The notes under the pieces: generated by a model | What the model saw: the letters and a program-made list of their open reading frames with translations, nothing else | Told to the model about the DNA's origin: nothing | The model's database searches: none | From: CADEDH01 sp963732695 | GTDB lineage: Bacteria > Actinomycetota > Acidimicrobiia > Acidimicrobiales > SZUA-35 | DNA: 64,000 nucleotides | Assembly (NCBI GenBank): GCA_963732695.1 | Contig: CAVTAP010000025.1 | Location: 372,001 to 436,000, forward strand | Reading direction: 5' to 3' | Shown here: one piece after another, positions 56,731-64,000 of the stretch | How the letters are laid out: the number at the start of each line of letters is the position of its first letter | Numbering within the stretch: position 1 is the stretch's first letter | Made by a program: the position numbers and the translations under genes

Positions 56731-59089
56731 AACACAGCCATCCGGCTCTGGCTCCAGCGACGGCGACGGGGCGGCCTGCTCCCTCGACACTGCTGCCGAG
56801 CTGCCCATCACCGGGATGACGTGCGCCTCCTGCGCCGCCCGGATCGAGAAGAAGCTGAACAGGATCCCGGGGGTGGAGGCCGCCGTCAACTACGCCACCG
56901 AGACGGCCTACGTCCGCTACGACGCCGCCCACCACGGCACCGCGGAGCTGGTGGCCACGATCGAGGGGCTGGGCTACGGCGTGGCCGCTCCCGCCCCGGC
57001 GGCCACCCCCGCATCCGGTGGGCCGGGGACCGGGCCCGACACCCTGCTGTCGCCGGCCGAGGCGGCGGCCGCCGCCCACCTGGCCCAGCTCCGCCAACGC
57101 CTTCTGGTGTCGGCCGCCCTGGCGCTGCCGGCCCTGGCATTGTCGATGGTGCCGGCCCTCCAGTTCGACAACTGGCAGTGGTTGGTGCTCACGCTGGTCT
57201 CGCCGGTGGTGGTGTGGGGGGCCTGGCCCTTCCACCGGGCCGCCGTCCTGAACCTGCGGCACGGCGTGGCCACCATGGACACCCTGATCTCGCTGGGCAC
57301 GATCGCCGCCTACGGCTACTCCCTGTGGGCGCTGTACTTCGGCATGGCCGGGATGACCGGCATGACCATGCCGTTCACCCTCACCGTGTCCCGGGGCTCG
57401 GCCGGCGACCACCTCTACCTGGAGGTGGCGGGGGCCGTCACCACCTTCATCCTGGCCGGTCGCTACGCCGAGGCCCGGGCCAAGCGCCGGGCCGGGGCCG
57501 CGCTGCGCGCCCTGGCCGGCCTGGCCCCGGCCGAGACCACCGTGCTCGGCCCCGACGGCACCGAACGCCGGGTGGCGGTGGCCTCCCTGGCCGTCGACGA
57601 CCGGTTCGTGGTGCGGCCGGGCGAGAAGGTGGCCACCGACGGGGTGGTGGAGCAGGGCTCGTCGGCCCTCGACACCTCGCTCGTGACCGGGGAGTCGGTA
57701 CCGGTGGAGGTGGGCCCGGGCGACGAGGTGATCGGGGCCACGGTGAACGTGCACGGCCATCTCGTGGTGCGGGCCACCCGGGTGGGCGCCGACACTGCGC
57801 TGGCCCAGGTGGCCCGGCTGGTGAGCGAGGCCCAGGCCGGCAAGGCCGCCATCCAGCGCCTGGCCGACCGGGTGGCGGCCGTGTTCGTGCCCGCGGTGGT
57901 GGCACTGTCGCTGGCCACCCTCGGGTTCTGGCTGGTGCGGGGCGAGGGTACGGCGTTCGCCTTCTCGGCCGCGGTGGCGGTGCTGATCATCGCCTGCCCC
58001 TGCGCCCTGGGGCTGGCCACCCCCACCGCGCTCATGGTCGGCACCGGCCGGGGGGCCCAACTGGGGATCGTCATCCGGGGCCTCGAGGTGCTGGAGAGCA
58101 CCCGCCGGGTCGACACCATCGCCCTCGACAAGACGGGCACGATCACGGCCGGCGTGATGTCGGTGGCCGCCGTGGTGCCGGCCCCCGGAGAGCGGGCCGA
58201 AGAGGTGCTGGCCCTGGCCGGGGTGCTGGAGGGGGCGAGCGAGCACCCCATCGGCCGGGCCATCGCCGCCGCCGCCCGGGGCGCCGCCGGAGCCGGTGCC
58301 GGGGGCACGGGGCCGGGGCTCGAGGGCTTCACCAACCGGGCCGGCCTGGGCGTGGAGGGTCTGGTGGACGGCCGCCTGGTGGTGGTCGGTCGCCGGCCGC
58401 TGCTGGAGGAGCGGGGCATCGCCGTGCCGCCCGAGCTCGATGCGGCCCGGGAGCGGGCCGAGGCCGACGGTCGCACCGCCGTGCTGGTGGCCTGGCACGG
58501 CCAGGCCCGGGGCCTGGTGGCGGTGGCCGACACCCTCAAGCCCACCAGCGGGGTGGCGGTGGCCCGGCTGCGCGCCCTCGGGCTCACCCCCGTGCTGATC
58601 ACGGGAGACAACGAGGCGGCGGCCCGGGCGGTGGCGGCCGAGGTGGGGATCGACGAGGTCCACGCCGGGGTGCTCCCGGCGGGCAAGGTCGACGTGATCC
58701 GCCGGCTCCAGGCCGAGGGCCGGGTGGTGGCCATGGTGGGCGACGGGGTGAACGACGCCGCCGCCCTGGCCCAGGCCGATCTCGGCCTGGCCATGGGCAC
58801 CGGGGCCGACGTGGCCATCGAGGCCAGCGACCTCACCCTGGTCAGCGGCGATCTGGCGGGGGCGGCCGACGCCATCCGCCTGGCCCGCCGCACCCTGGCC
58901 GTCATCAAGGGCAACCTGTTCTGGGCCTTCGCCTACAACGTGGCCGCCCTACCCCTGGCCGCCAGCGGCTACCTCAACCCGGTGATCGCCGGCGGGGCCA
59001 TGGCTCTGTCGTCGCTGTTCGTGGTGTCGAACAGCCTGCGCCTGCGCACCTTCCAGCCCCAGACGGGGAACCCTCCGGGTTCCTTCTAG
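56714..59089 (+). CDS. copA: Cu(I)-exporting P-type ATPase CopA
   Basis: A protein of 791 residues of the P1B-1 class. One HMA domain (Cys37-x-x-Cys40, GMTCASCAARIEKK) is followed by eight membrane helices; ACPCALGLATP is the transmembrane copper site, LDKTGTI the phosphorylated Asp, TGESVPVE the actuator and GDGVNDAAAL the hinge; SEHPIGRA carries the HP motif. It exports Cu(I) from the cytoplasm. GTG at 56714 overlaps copZ by 17 bases. The final codons contain a GGAACCC/GGGTTCC hairpin. Confidence 0.95.
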   Translation: MSQQAETQPSGSGSSDGDGAACSLDTAAELPITGMTCASCAARIEKKLNRIPGVEAAVNYATETAYVRYDAAHHGTAELVATIEGLGYGVAAPAPAATPASGGPGTGPDTLLSPAEAAAAAHLAQLRQRLLVSAALALPALALSMVPALQFDNWQWLVLTLVSPVVVWGAWPFHRAAVLNLRHGVATMDTLISLGTIAAYGYSLWALYFGMAGMTGMTMPFTLTVSRGSAGDHLYLEVAGAVTTFILAGRYAEARAKRRAGAALRALAGLAPAETTVLGPDGTERRVAVASLAVDDRFVVRPGEKVATDGVVEQGSSALDTSLVTGESVPVEVGPGDEVIGATVNVHGHLVVRATRVGADTALAQVARLVSEAQAGKAAIQRLADRVAAVFVPAVVALSLATLGFWLVRGEGTAFAFSAAVAVLIIACPCALGLATPTALMVGTGRGAQLGIVIRGLEVLESTRRVDTIALDKTGTITAGVMSVAAVVPAPGERAEEVLALAGVLEGASEHPIGRAIAAAARGAAGAGAGGTGPGLEGFTNRAGLGVEGLVDGRLVVVGRRPLLEERGIAVPPELDAARERAEADGRTAVLVAWHGQARGLVAVADTLKPTSGVAVARLRALGLTPVLITGDNEAAARAVAAEVGIDEVHAGVLPAGKVDVIRRLQAEGRVVAMVGDGVNDAAALAQADLGLAMGTGADVAIEASDLTLVSGDLAGAADAIRLARRTLAVIKGNLFWAFAYNVAALPLAASGYLNPVIAGGAMALSSLFVVSNSLRLRTFQPQTGNPPGSF
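59067..59083 (+). terminator. Hairpin GGAACCC-TCC-GGGTTCC in the copA 3' end
   Basis: A perfect 7-bp stem with 3-base loop, followed by TTCTAG, inside the last codons of copA. It may act as a weak terminator between copA and the following amidoligase gene. Almost the same sequence occurs at 8797-8815. Confidence 0.45.
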
Positions 59090-59100
59090 ACCAGGGACCC

Positions 59101-60105
59101 ATGGCGGAGGGGACAGGCCCGGAACCGGTGCTCACGGCCCGGGTGGGGGTGGAGATCGAGCTGCTGGCTCCGCCCGGGGGCAGCCGGTTCGCTCTGGCCG
59201 AGGTGCTGGCGTCCGAGCTCGGTGGGGCGGTGGTGCCCGGCTTCCACCGAGACACCGAGGCCTCTCCCGATCCCCGCCACCCCCGCATCCACCATCTCAG
59301 CCAGACCGTGACCGTCACCGGTGCCGACGGCCGGCCCCGGTGCCGCCTCGTCGACGACACCACGATCCGGGACGAGCTCGACCGGTCGGCGCCGCCCCGC
59401 CCCGGGATGTACCGGGTGTTGGCCGACGACCCCCGCCTGATTCGCCTGGCCGAACGCCACCTCCAGCCCGGGGCGCTGATCGAGGACGTGCTGGCCCCGC
59501 TGGCCGAGCTGTTCGGCACCGTCGTGCGGCCCCTGAGCCGGGGGCGGTTCCGGGTCGACGACGCCGGCGGGTCCACCGTGGCCATGGTCGTGCCCCAGGC
59601 CGGGGAGCGGGAGCGGGTGTGCGAGATCGTCACCGCCGTGATCGAACGGGATCACCGCCGGGCCCTGGCCGAGTTGCTGGACCCGGCCCGCCGGGCCGGG
59701 TTCCGGGTGCCGGTGGAGGCCGCCGTCCACGTCCACCTCGACGCCGAGCCGTTCCGCTCCGGGCCCCGGTTGGCCCACCTGGTCCGCCTCTTCGCCCAGC
59801 GGGGCCCCGAGCTACGGGCCCGATTCGCCACCAACCCCCGGTGCCGCCGCCTCGGCCCGCCCCCCGAGGCCCTCGTGGCCCTGGTCGACGAGCCCGGGTT
59901 CGAGAACCGGCCCTGGCCCGCCATCGAGGCGGCCCTGGCCGGCGTCGGCCTCACCAAATACGCCGACGTCAACCTGGTCAACCTGTGGCGCCGGACCCCG
60001 GGCAAGGACACGGTGGAGATCCGCATCCTGCCCGGCTCGATCGACGCCGACGCCATCGTGGCCCAGCTGACCGCCATCGAGGGTCTCGTCCTCGGGCCCC
60101 TCTGA
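59101..60105 (+). CDS. Putative amidoligase (Amidoligase_2, GS-fold)
   Basis: A protein of 334 residues. VGVEIELLAPPGG opens the glutamine-synthetase-like fold, AAVHVHLDAEPF provides the conserved His/Asp strand, and KYADVNLVNLWRRTPGKDTVEIRILPGSID is the C-terminal signature of the Amidoligase_2 family, predicted to form amide bonds with ATP. ATG 59101 lies 11 bases after the copA stop. Whether it belongs to copper resistance or is only a neighbour is unknown. No peptide precursor gene is adjacent. Confidence 0.82.
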   Translation: MAEGTGPEPVLTARVGVEIELLAPPGGSRFALAEVLASELGGAVVPGFHRDTEASPDPRHPRIHHLSQTVTVTGADGRPRCRLVDDTTIRDELDRSAPPRPGMYRVLADDPRLIRLAERHLQPGALIEDVLAPLAELFGTVVRPLSRGRFRVDDAGGSTVAMVVPQAGERERVCEIVTAVIERDHRRALAELLDPARRAGFRVPVEAAVHVHLDAEPFRSGPRLAHLVRLFAQRGPELRARFATNPRCRRLGPPPEALVALVDEPGFENRPWPAIEAALAGVGLTKYADVNLVNLWRRTPGKDTVEIRILPGSIDADAIVAQLTAIEGLVLGPL

Positions 60106-60106
60106 A

Positions 60107-61060
60107 TCAGATCCGGGCCTGGTAGCGCTCCCACACCAGCTGGCCCGTCATCAGGTCGAGGTGACCGCCGCCGCCGTTCTCGAACAGGGTGATCTCGTCG
60201 GCCGACGTGCGCCCGGGCACGCGTCCGTGGCACAGGTCGAACAGGTCGCCCCGGATGTCGTGCTCGGTGATCACGCCGGCCGACAGCGGGATCACCAGGT
60301 CGCCCGACTCCTCCACCGCCGCCAGCCGGGAGTCGACGTGGATGGCGGCCCGGCGCACGCAGTCGTCGTCGATCTCGCGGTGGTCGGGCAGGTACGCCCC
60401 CACCAGGTCGAGGTGGGTGCCGGGACGCAGCTGCGCCCCCTTCACCAGGGGGTCCCGGGTCATGGTGGCGGTGCAGACGATGTCGGCCCGGGCCACCGCC
60501 CCGTCGAGGTCGTCGACCACCGATGCCGCCACCCCCGCCGCCGCCAGCTCGGCCACCAGGGCCTCGGCCCGGCCCCGGGTGCGGTTCCACACCAGGACCT
60601 CGGTCAGCGACGGCCGCACCGCCCGGTGGGCCGCCACCAGGTGTGGACCCAGCCCCCCGGCCCCCACCATCAGCAGGGTCCGGCTGTCGGGCCGGGACAG
60701 GAAGCGGGATCCCAGCGCCGAGTCGCAGGAAGTCTTGCGGTAGGTGAGTGCGGTGCCGTCCATGGTGGCCAGGGGTGAGCCGTCGGTGCCGTCGAACAGC
60801 ACGTAGACGGCCTGGACCGACGGCTTGCCGGCAGCCGGGTTGGCGGGGAACACGGTGACCAGCTTGACCCCGATGGCGTGGCCCGGTTGCCACGCCGGCA
60901 GACCCAGGTACACCTCGTCGGCCCCCTCGGGGGAGTAGACGGTGCGCCGCACGTCGGCCGGAGGCAGGAGGTGCCCGGCGGCCAGGGCGTCGACCAGGTC
61001 GGCGTAGGGCAGCAGCTCGTGCACGGCCTCAGCCGGGATCCAGGGCAACTGGGTGGTCAT
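60107..61060 (-). CDS. Ornithine cyclodeaminase / mu-crystallin family protein
   Basis: A protein of 317 residues. GVKLVTVFPANPAAGKPSVQAV and LTYRKTSCDSALGSRFL are the substrate-binding blocks; LLMVGAGGLGPHLVAAH is the NAD(P) motif, and VLVWNRTRGRAEALV follows. The family includes ornithine cyclodeaminase, alanine dehydrogenase and ketimine reductases; exact substrate is not predictable. ATG 61060 chosen over a longer glycine-rich start. It is convergent with the amidoligase gene (one base apart). Confidence 0.88.
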   Translation of the reverse strand: MTTQLPWIPAEAVHELLPYADLVDALAAGHLLPPADVRRTVYSPEGADEVYLGLPAWQPGHAIGVKLVTVFPANPAAGKPSVQAVYVLFDGTDGSPLATMDGTALTYRKTSCDSALGSRFLSRPDSRTLLMVGAGGLGPHLVAAHRAVRPSLTEVLVWNRTRGRAEALVAELAAAGVAASVVDDLDGAVARADIVCTATMTRDPLVKGAQLRPGTHLDLVGAYLPDHREIDDDCVRRAAIHVDSRLAAVEESGDLVIPLSAGVITEHDIRGDLFDLCHGRVPGRTSADEITLFENGGGGHLDLMTGQLVWERYQARI

Positions 61061-61118
61061 GGAGCCGAACCTACCGCCTCGGGCCCCGGCCAAGGGCACC
61101 GGTCCCCGGAACGCGAAA

Positions 61119-61153
61119 GGAGCGGGCCCCGGCGATTGCCGCGGGCCCGCTCC
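61119..61153 (-). terminator. Strong terminator hairpin after the BMP-family gene
   Basis: GGAGCGGGCCC (61119-61129) pairs with GGGCCCGCTCC (61143-61153); the loop itself pairs CGGC with GCCG. It lies 14 bases beyond the BMP lipoprotein stop on the minus strand. Confidence 0.75.
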
Positions 61154-61166
61154 TCACCGGGGTGGA

Positions 61167-62294
61167 TCAGCTCTCGATCGTTCCCTCGACGCCTTCGACG
61201 AAGTAGTCGAGCGACAGGAGCTCGCCCAACTCCGCCACCTGACCGTCGGCGTACACCTGGGTGCCGTCCTGCTTGCGGATGGGCCCGGTGAAGGGGGCGA
61301 ACGTGCCATCGATGATCTGCTGGCTGACCTCGGCGATCTGGGCCTGGACGTCGGCCGGAACCGCGCTCGAGACCGGCGCCAGGGTCACCAGGCCGTCGGC
61401 CATGTCGCCGTAATACTGTTCGCTCTTCCAGGTCCCGTCCATCACCTGCTCGACCGTATGGATGTAGAATGGACCCCAGTCCCACACCGGGCCGGTCAGC
61501 CACGCCTTGGGAGCGAACCGGGACAGGTCGTCGTTGTAGCCCACCCAGTAGCCTCCGGCGGCCTGGGCCGCCTCACCGGTGGAGGGAGTGTCCTGGTGCT
61601 GGGCCATCACATCGGCCCCTGCGTCGATGAGCGACTGGGCCACCGCCTTCTCCTTGACCGGATCGAACCAGGTGGAGGTCCACTCGACCTTGACGGTCAC
61701 GTCGGGGTTGACCCGCTGGGCGCCCAGGGTGAAGGCGTCGATGCCGCGGAGCACCTCGGGGATAGGGAAGGCCGCTACGTACCCGATGACATTGGACTTG
61801 GTCATGGCGCCGGCGGCCATGCCCGACAGGTAGCGGGCCTCCTCGGCCGCCCCGAAGTAGGTGCCCAGGTTGGCCGCCGTCTTGTAGCCGGTGGCGTGCA
61901 TGAACACCGTCTCGGGATGGCGGGCGGCCACGGCCAGCATCGGGTCGCCATAGCCGAACGAGGTGCCGAAGATCACCTTGTTGCCCTCCTGGGCCAGGCG
62001 CTCGAACACCGCTTCGGCCTCGTCGCCCTCCGGCACGTTCTCCACGTAGGTGGTCTGGACCTTGGCTCCCATCGCCTGCTCCAGCTCCTTGCGCCCCTCG
62101 TCGTGGCGGCGGGTCCAACCGGCGTCGCCGATGGGGCCCACGTACACGAAGGCCACCTTGATCGGCCCGTCGGTCAGGCCCTCGGGCTCGGCCCCGTTGT
62201 CGGTGGAGCTGCCGCAGGCGGCAGCGAGCAACGAAAGGAGGAGCGGGATGACAAACAGCCGCCGCCAGCGGCCCCCGCGGTTCGATATGGTCAT
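61167..62294 (-). CDS. BMP-family ABC transporter substrate-binding lipoprotein
   Basis: A protein of 375 residues. ATG at 62294 is favoured over ATG 62309, since GGAGAGG lies at correct spacing only for the former. The lipobox LLAAAC gives Cys27. KVAFVYVGPIGDAGWTRRHDEG, VIFGTSFGYGDPMLAVA, GTYFGAAEEARYLSGMAAG and WVGYNDDLS match BMP (nucleoside/purine-type) binding proteins. No cognate ATPase or permease is in the window. It diverges from the sensor kinase at the right edge across a 254-base gap without clear motifs. Confidence 0.9.
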   Translation of the reverse strand: MTISNRGGRWRRLFVIPLLLSLLAAACGSSTDNGAEPEGLTDGPIKVAFVYVGPIGDAGWTRRHDEGRKELEQAMGAKVQTTYVENVPEGDEAEAVFERLAQEGNKVIFGTSFGYGDPMLAVAARHPETVFMHATGYKTAANLGTYFGAAEEARYLSGMAAGAMTKSNVIGYVAAFPIPEVLRGIDAFTLGAQRVNPDVTVKVEWTSTWFDPVKEKAVAQSLIDAGADVMAQHQDTPSTGEAAQAAGGYWVGYNDDLSRFAPKAWLTGPVWDWGPFYIHTVEQVMDGTWKSEQYYGDMADGLVTLAPVSSAVPADVQAQIAEVSQQIIDGTFAPFTGPIRKQDGTQVYADGQVAELGELLSLDYFVEGVEGTIES

Positions 62295-62548
62295 GGGTTT
62301 CCTCTCCATGGGCCGCCGGAGCGGCTACTCGGTTGCGTTCCGGCGGCGGGTCGCCGACTCGCGCCGGCGCGCACGACTCACCAGCTCGTCCTGTCGGCAC
62401 CGCCGGGCCCGACATTTAGACCATGCGGACGGGGCGCGATGCGGAGAGGAATCGTCCGGCCCGATTTCCTAAAGGCGGCGGTGTCCACTGACGACTCTCC
62501 CGGGGTCATGGTTCTGACCACCAGCGCCCGAGCTCGGAGGCTCATCTG

Positions 62549-64000
62549 ATGTCCCGTCTGCTTTCGATGAAGACCAAGGTGATCGTCTTCGTCCTGATCT
62601 CCACGCTCACCCTGTTGGGCCTGGCGGTCACCAGCCTTCTCACCTTCAACACCGTGAAGGTCGGCGGCGACGCCTACAACCAGGTGCTCGACTCGGAGAA
62701 GCTGATCGCCGACGTGCTGCCGCCGCCGGCCTTCATCGTCGAGTCGTACCTGACCGTGCAGGAGCTGGCCTACAACACCGACCCCAACATGGAGTCGGTG
62801 CTGCGGTGGCGCCTGGCCGACCTGCGGGCCGCCTACGACGAGCGCCAGGAGTTCTACGCCGAGGCCGTGACCGACCCTGATCTCAGCGAGTCGCTCAAGG
62901 TCGACTCCCAGGAGTCGGCCCGTGAGTTCTACAAGGTGGTCGAGGAGCAGTTCCTCCCCGCCCTCGACGCCGGCGACCAGGCCACCGCCCAGTCTCTGGC
63001 CAACAACGAGCTGCGGGCCGCCTACGAGGATCACCGGACCGCCATCGAGCGGGTCGTGGTGCTGGCCACTGAAGACGTACAGGTGGCCGAGACCAGCGCC
63101 CAGGCCCTGGTCGAGAGCCGGTCGACCCAGCTCCTGGTGGCCGTGGCCGTGGCCGTGGCCACCACGGTGCTGGCCGGTGCGCTGGTGGCCCTGTCGATCA
63201 TCCGCCCGGTCCGCAAGGTCGTCCACACCGCCACCGTGACCCTGCCGGCCATGGTGGAGCGCATCCGGGAGAGCGGCGACGTCTCGATCAGCGCCGAGGA
63301 CCTGGGCGAGACCGGGAGAGACGAGCTGGGCGAGGCCACCCGGGCCTTCAACTCGGTGATCATGGAAACCGTCGAGATGGCCAAGGCCCAGGCCGACCTG
63401 CGCCGGGCCGCTCAGGACAACTTCGTGAACCTCGGCCGTCGCAACCAGAACCTGCTGTCCCGCCAGATCCAGCTCATCGAGTCGGCCGAGAAGGGCGAGG
63501 ACGACCCCGAGGTGCTCGACACCCTGTTCAAGATCGATCACCTGGCGGCCCGCATGCGCCGCAACGCCGAGAGCCTGCTGGTGCTGGCCGACCGCCAGCC
63601 GTTGCGCAAGCGGCGGTCCCCCGTCGCCCTGGACGACGTCATGCGGGCCGCGGCCTCGGAGATCGAGCAGTACCAGCGGGTCAAGTTCGGCACCGATGAC
63701 GGCGTCGACCTCGACGGTCAGTACGCCCCCGAGCTGGTCCACCTGTTCGCCGAGTTGCTGGAGAACGCCGTCCGGAACTCGAGCCCCGACACCGACGTCA
63801 CCGTGACCATCGCCCTCACCAGCGACGGCTGCACCGTGGCCGTCAACGACAAGGGCATCGGCCTGGGGGCCGACGAGCTGGCCGAGGCCAACCGGCGCCT
63901 CACCGGTGAGGTGCAGGTCAACGAGGCGACCAAGCTGGGCCACTTCGTGGTGGGTCGTCTGGCCGCCCGGCTCGGAGCCGGGGTGCGGCTCGAGGCCCGC
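62549..64000 (+). CDS. Conservon-type sensor histidine kinase (3' partial)
   Basis: At least 484 residues, running off the right edge. ATG 62549 follows CGGAGG. A transmembrane helix (about 10-30) leads to a helical extracytoplasmic nitrate-sensor-like region, a second helix near 190-215, a HAMP-like linker, then NFVNLGRRNQNLLSRQIQLI and FKIDHLAARMRRNAESLLVL, the signature of actinobacterial CvnA-type kinases, and an ATPase region with LLENAVRNSSPDTDV (N box) and NDKGIGLGADEL (G box). In Streptomyces conservons such kinases precede roadblock and GTPase genes; these should lie just beyond the window. Confidence 0.88.
   Translation, partial: MSRLLSMKTKVIVFVLISTLTLLGLAVTSLLTFNTVKVGGDAYNQVLDSEKLIADVLPPPAFIVESYLTVQELAYNTDPNMESVLRWRLADLRAAYDERQEFYAEAVTDPDLSESLKVDSQESAREFYKVVEEQFLPALDAGDQATAQSLANNELRAAYEDHRTAIERVVVLATEDVQVAETSAQALVESRSTQLLVAVAVAVATTVLAGALVALSIIRPVRKVVHTATVTLPAMVERIRESGDVSISAEDLGETGRDELGEATRAFNSVIMETVEMAKAQADLRRAAQDNFVNLGRRNQNLLSRQIQLIESAEKGEDDPEVLDTLFKIDHLAARMRRNAESLLVLADRQPLRKRRSPVALDDVMRAAASEIEQYQRVKFGTDDGVDLDGQYAPELVHLFAELLENAVRNSSPDTDVTVTIALTSDGCTVAVNDKGIGLGADELAEANRRLTGEVQVNEATKLGHFVVGRLAARLGAGVRLEAR

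Noticed and set aside
56821..60105. A 1094-codon frame joining the copA region to the amidoligase
   Set aside because: Only the part from ATG 59101 matches the amidoligase family; upstream it is the copA gene in the wrong frame.
62378..63943. Minus-strand 521-codon frame at the right end
   Set aside because: Antisense of the sensor kinase, which has a Shine-Dalgarno sequence, membrane helices and histidine-kinase motifs.
1..64000. tRNA, rRNA or riboswitch genes
   Set aside because: The gaps between genes are short, and none showed a clover-leaf or known aptamer pattern by eye; a covariance-model search would be needed to exclude small RNAs.

Overview
The window is very GC-rich (about 70% by eye), densely packed and full of GTG starts and ATGA/GTGA stop-start overlaps. 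Three luciferase-like (F420-type) oxidoreductases, a conservon-type sensor kinase at the right edge, an Xi-class CPWA thiol reductase and lipoprotein-style binding proteins all point to an Actinomycetota chromosome. The mix resembles free-living Acidimicrobiia-like bacteria, but that placement is inference. There is no rRNA, no recognisable tRNA, no insertion sequence, no phage gene and no true CRISPR array. No stretch over 300 bases is empty: the two longest gene-free stretches hold decayed genes (a short-chain dehydrogenase remnant near 4.1-4.4 kb and an OmpA-type lipoprotein remnant near 16.8-17.2 kb), and the gap at 24.1-24.4 kb holds a palindromic repeat.

Layout. 0-2.3 kb: end of a membrane-anchored protein and an MFS carrier. 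2.3-4.1 kb: cobalt-type nitrile hydratase operon (beta, alpha, activator; minus strand). 4.5-8.8 kb: ProX-like lipoprotein, nitroreductase, DUF2231 protein, cupredoxin lipoprotein, a tiny lipoprotein, Nudix hydrolase. 8.9-18.7 kb: lumazine synthase coupled to a succinate-semialdehyde-type dehydrogenase, a second MFS carrier, a DapC-like aminotransferase, a quinone-conjugate reductase, an FAH-family hydrolase, an RmlD-like protein and methylmalonate-semialdehyde dehydrogenase.

18.8-30.4 kb is the most striking block. It holds an ATP-grasp/alpha-E fusion, a class II glutamine amidotransferase/transglutaminase fusion whose expected N-terminal Cys is Ser, a transglutaminase/DUF2126 amidoligase, a glutaminase, and Anbu, the proteasome-like peptidase. 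This is an Anbu-type predicted peptide-ligation and peptide-turnover system, here with extra domain fusions. The start codons of the glutaminase and anbu genes overlap head to head in a single CATG.

30.4-42.6 kb is mostly catabolic: haloalkane dehalogenase, an FAH / Rieske oxygenase / glutamine-synthetase-like / epimerase operon (arranged as in gamma-glutamylation pathways for amines), L-asparaginase II, an aminoglycoside-phosphotransferase-like kinase, an 8-oxoguanine-deaminase-type amidohydrolase, a sulfurtransferase and an LLM oxidoreductase. 42.6-52.3 kb: two CPA2 antiporters with a kinase-like protein, a cytoplasmic penicillin-acylase-family Ntn hydrolase, a NERD-like membrane protein, a double EthD protein and another LLM enzyme. 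52.5-64 kb: an enoyl-CoA hydratase/acyl-CoA-dehydrogenase-like fusion, a DHA2 exporter, the csoR-copZ-copA copper operon with its operator and an amidoligase directly behind it, an ornithine-cyclodeaminase-family enzyme, a BMP-family lipoprotein and the truncated sensor kinase.

Two non-coding repeat families stand out: a modular element of 11-bp palindromic arms around 26-bp cores (two loci), and long palindromes centred exactly on GCGCTSAGCGC at three convergent gene junctions.
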